Notes under the pieces: generated by a model | Database searches by the model: none | Told to the model about the DNA's origin: nothing | The model's input: only the letters and a program-made list of their open reading frames with translations | Position numbers and translations under genes: made by a program | In this document: positions 60,230 to 64,000 of the stretch, piece by piece | Numbering within the stretch: the stretch's first letter is position 1 | Layout: the number at the start of each line of letters is the position of its first letter | Source: Telopea speciosissima | Taxonomy: Eukaryota; Streptophyta; Magnoliopsida; Proteales; Proteaceae | Length of the DNA: 64,000 nucleotides | Reading direction: 5' to 3' | Assembly: GCF_018873765.1 (NCBI RefSeq) | Contig: NC_057924.1 | Span: 13,603,001-13,667,000, forward strand

Positions 60230-61287
60230 CTACAAGTACAGCAAAAGGTCAAAATATATAAGGAAAACTAATTTCGTGTGGACATAAAGGTAAAATATCA
60301 AAATGACATTTGCAAAGTTAGAATTCTAATATGGATAAAACATGTTGCTTTCCCCTCAAAGGAACAGAATTAAAATACTTTTAAAACTTCATTCAGAAAG
60401 GTTAGATAACCAAGAAATTGCTTTTCGTTCCAGAAAATAAACAAATTTATGAAGGATTTCAAAACAGAAAATCTAAACTGGGAAATTACTAATTACTAAT
60501 TAATATTAGTTAGTTTCTTATTACAATCTTTACTGAAAGAAAACATTTTAGAATGTTAAACAACCAAATTTCTCTCACTTTTTCTGAGACAAAAAGTTTG
60601 CTTATGGCCTACTGATCTCTCACAGACTTGAAGTTCCTTGGATTCTTGCTATTTATTGCTTATTTATTTTTTTCTTGTATCTATGACTGATACACTGGAA
60701 AATAAACATGATAGATATGTGTGACACATTTTTTTTCTGCTGAGATTTCCCCCCAAGACTTGGTTTTTAAATTCATTTAAAGTATTTTTCGCTTTTCTGT
60801 GTCTTTATTTGTGTGTTTTTTAAGCCAAAATGTTTTTTGCTTCCTCCTTAACCCCCCCCCCCCCCTAAAGAAAGAAAAAACTGTTTTAAACTTATATTAT
60901 ACATGTTGAACATGCTGAGTTATCAGAATAATCTGATAGGGAGACCATCATAGGCAATCTGTGTCCCACCTGTTAAACAACAATGGATGGCAAAGTAGTT
61001 AACCTATTAAATGTTTATATTTATTTATTTCGTTTTTTTCTTTATGGTTTATTCAATTTTTCTATCTCAGGTTACATAAGGAAATAAGAATGTGTTTGAA
61101 CAAAACTTATCAAATGTGTTTGAAGGGCTATGTAGACAACCTTCCTCTCCAATATATATATATATATATATAGGGTCTAATTTATCTCATCAAAACTATA
61201 CTATTATCCATATCACGTACATCCTAGATAGCAAAAGAAATGTTAGACGTCAACCTGCTGCTTGTGATGCAGTATCACCAACAGTTC

Positions 61288-61338
<51 letters not shown>

Positions 61339-63589
61339 AAAAGGCAAGAGGAAGAATAGAATGCAATCCTTAGCACAAGGGCAGGGAAGAGGATGAAATG
61401 CGAACCCATTTTTATATGAGCAATGATCGAGATAAGGATCCACACCCAGACCATGGATTTCATTCTTTGAAGAAACAGCCTGGCTGCCAAAATTAGAAGG
61501 TTTCAAGCACTACTGAATTCCAAAGAAGCTCACTGATGAGGGATTCTTCCATGAATTCAACTTTATCCAACTAAATTATTCCAAGTCCTAACTATGCACA
61601 AATCCTCTTCCATTCTACTCCATCTAGACCCACATTATCTGGCAAATCTCAAAACAATTATTTTCTTACTACCACATCATTTTTTAACATTCTCCTTGTC
61701 CTTGCAGAGCCTTTTGTTGCACCCATTTTCTCTCCCCGAGGCAATCATTCACCTTTATTGCTAAAGAGAGGACCATCCGAATCAGCTTTCACTTACAAGG
61801 TTATTCATTGCGATTAGCCTGAAGTTTTCACAAATTCATTCCTTACTTGTTTTCATCCCTTTTAGTCTAGCCACTCATCCATTAAAGTATTGATGGCATC
61901 CTAGCACTTCAGTTAATTGGTGGTATCTTTGGGACCAAAGCATTTGAGAATCTTAAACCACACCCACACACACTCCCTCCAGAAGCACAACGCATTCCAG
62001 ATGCCACTAATTCAGATGAGTGTCCTTTCCCCTGTAATGGAACCTTCTTTACGCCAGTCCATCATTCTGCCACTAGTTTGTTATAAATTATTTACCACTC
62101 ACTTCAGATTATCCATGCACCTTTTATTCTGAAGATACTCTGCTACACCCATCAAGCAGCCATATCATCCCACATCGCACTAGAGAAATATGCAGAGAAA
62201 GAGAGAGAGAGAAAGAAGAAAGGAGGAGAAGAGAGATTGAGAGAGCAAGAGGCTGGCTGCTCTCACGTAATGAGAGAGAGGGCCAGAGAAGAGATATATT
62301 AGATGTAGGGTAAAATACAGGGGCAGAAAAGGAAAAACAAAATAAAAGAAGGGAGCCCATCTCGGGATTAGCACTATTCCCTGATGCTAATCCCGAGAGG
62401 GATATTCTCCTGCTCTAACAGGGACTTAGGTTGGGTGGGAGAATTGGGGTGGGAAAATGCTGATGTGGCACTTTAAAATCCCAACCCAACCTTGTTTGGT
62501 TATCTTGGGGTGGTGAACTTACAAAAGCTCAAGGAACATCATTAAATGCTTTGTATGCTGATGTGGCATTTCAAAATCCCACCCCTATCCTATCCAAAGT
62601 CCCATCTTGGTGGGAAAAGTAACATTACCTCAACATTTCCACCCGAACAAAACCCCATCAACATGTGGGTCCCATCTTCCCAACAATCCCACCCCACCTT
62701 CCCCTCTAAACAAATGGGGCCTTAGTGAATAAGGACCAAACCAGAAGAGCAGGAATGGCTCCAAAGTAGGATCGAGTGAAGGCCTAGGCAAGGGTGGTTT
62801 GTGCTCCAAATATCAGCCAATTTTAATGGCTGGTTGTGAAGTTATTCAAGTCTGAAGTTTGCAGCAGATTCTGGGCAGAACTGAGATCGCAGATGTAGCA
62901 GTCCTCCACTTGATTGTGTAAACAGCAGCAGCAGTACTTGGTGATTATTGTGGATTGGATCCAATCTTCAAAGAGTTCTCCAGCAGCAGTTTATTGCAAT
63001 CACAAGATGGCAGCTACAGTAGGGGTCGATTGGAAGAACAAAAAAAGAAAATAGAAGGATAGATAGAAAGGGGGATAGGGATAGGAGGGGGGGGGAGGTA
63101 GGCTATCTCAGCCTTGGGTCTCTCATCCACAGCTATCTCAGCTGTTGAAGGCAAATTCTTTCTCAGAATTGGAGGCAAGCATTGGTTGTAAATTTCATTA
63201 ATCAACTGGTAACTCTTTCTTACAATGGGTGCCAATTTTATAGTTTAGGCAAGCTTACAAAATAGAAAGTAAGAAAATAGAAACTTCCTAAAATAAAATA
63301 GAAACTACAAAGGCTTTATAGGATCCAGCCTTCTAAACAAACAAGGAAACAAAAATAGAAAATAGCTAAAATTAGAGGCTACCTAAATGAAATAAAATAA
63401 ACTTTCTAAAACTGAAAATAGAAACTAAACTTTGGCAGCATTAGGATAGGATCTTTCTTCACTTGATGGGCCCACAAGATCTTCTAAAACGCATCCCCAC
63501 ACAAGGCAAATATGGGCTGCGACACTGTTCATGTGAACAGTAACTCGAGAACATAAACATTGTTTTGGATTTTATTTTGGTCCTTCTCT
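60230..63589. other. No gene confirmed; simple repeats and a degraded foldback
   Basis: Includes (TA)n at 61151-61171, a compound (TG)n(GA)n at 61288-61337, GA-rich runs at 62200-62290, a GGGTGGGA/TCCCACCC-rich foldback-like stretch at 62420-62720, and LTR-like A/T-rich sequence before the copia fragment. Confidence 0.45.
61288..61337. repeat. Compound microsatellite (TG)n(GA)n
   Basis: About ten TG units followed directly by about fifteen GA units. Confidence 0.95.
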
Positions 63590-64000
63590 TCTGCATGCTT
63601 CGATCTACGTCATAAAATTAGACATCCCTCTCGGGTTATTCTTGCTAATGGTGCTTCTACTCAGGTTTTTGGTGATGGTGTTGTTTCTCCCACATCCTCT
63701 TTATCTCTGTCTTTAGATCTTCATGTTCCAAAGTTTCTATTGAATTTGTTATCAGTTGGTCAAATTACTAAAGCCCTAAATTACAATATTTCTTCCTATC
63801 CTTCTTATTGTGTCTTCCAGATCTTCAGACCTGGAGGACGATTGGTAGAGAACATGCGAAAGGTGATCCATCTTATCTTGTTGGTGATTCTTTTTCTACT
63901 GTTGCATTTGCTTCGTCTGGTTCTATTTCTTCATTTGATTGGTATTGTCGGTTAGGTCATCTGTCACTCTCCATGCTCCAACAAATGGTTCCTGACTGCA
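63590..64000 (+). mobile_element. Ty1/copia retrotransposon fragment, cut by the window end
   Basis: The text VILANGASTQVFGDGVV, LSLSLDLHVPKFLLNLLSVG and SYPSYCVFQ is the conserved stretch just after the copia protease. After a frame break, WYCRLGHLSLSMLQQM at about 63941-63988 is the gag-pre-integrase motif. The element continues beyond 64000. Confidence 0.85.

Noticed and set aside
62420..62720. Possible MITE with GGGACTTAGGTTGGG and CAAATGGGGCCTTAG ends
   Set aside because: The ends pair poorly and no target duplication was found, so it is only mentioned within the intergenic entry.
1..64000. CRISPR arrays, bacterial operons, toxin or virus genes, or a novel multi-gene system
   Set aside because: No regularly spaced repeats, polycistronic clusters or such proteins were seen. 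All multi-gene structure is explained by ordinary plant genes and transposable elements.

Overview
This is nuclear DNA from a flowering plant. The sequence is AT-rich, with spliced genes whose exons have GT-AG borders, two proteins that start with plastid-type transit peptides, and plant transposable elements of most major classes (chromovirus, Ty1/copia, L1 and RTE LINEs, Au-type SINEs, hAT-like foldbacks). I cannot name the species. Long introns and heavy nesting of repeats argue against a very compact genome.

Genes. (1) A chloroplast m-type thioredoxin on the minus strand at 4777-14021: two exons around an 8,675-base intron, predicted protein 189 residues. (2) Diverging from it, on the plus strand at 14753-32934, a DTW-domain protein of the tRNA-uridine aminocarboxypropyltransferase family: eight exons, 396 residues, two introns of 5.3 and 8.4 kb filled with transposons. 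(3) A small two-exon gene of unknown function on the minus strand at 37119-37565 (83 residues). (4) Chloroplast riboflavin synthase on the minus strand at 46685-47518, one exon, 277 residues. Two further stretches look like coding fragments but are not recognised (55848-56152 plus, 60158-60229 minus).

Mobile DNA. The largest element is a nearly whole chromodomain Ty3/gypsy retrotransposon at 48225-54746 (minus), flanked by the 5-bp duplication TATGG, with almost identical LTRs but a broken coding region. Its 3' LTR points at riboflavin synthase from about 0.7 kb upstream. The introns of the DTW gene hold two Au-like SINEs with target duplications, an RTE LINE fragment, an L1 fragment itself split by a 1-kb insert, a pair of nested hAT-like foldback elements each with its own 8-bp duplication, a probable solo LTR, and a 155-bp SINE-like derivative of an RTE LINE with a 17-bp duplication. 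The 34.4-36.2 kb region is a three-copy diverged tandem array into which two families of foldback elements have inserted. A Ty1/copia fragment runs off the right end.

The four genes are ordinary plant housekeeping or plastid genes and do not form a pathway together. I found no sign of a new multi-gene system. The most useful observations are the transposon nesting with exact target duplications, an in-frame duplicated splice donor in the DTW gene, a foldback element 9 bases after that gene's stop codon, and the mismatch between the young LTRs and the decayed coding region of the chromovirus.
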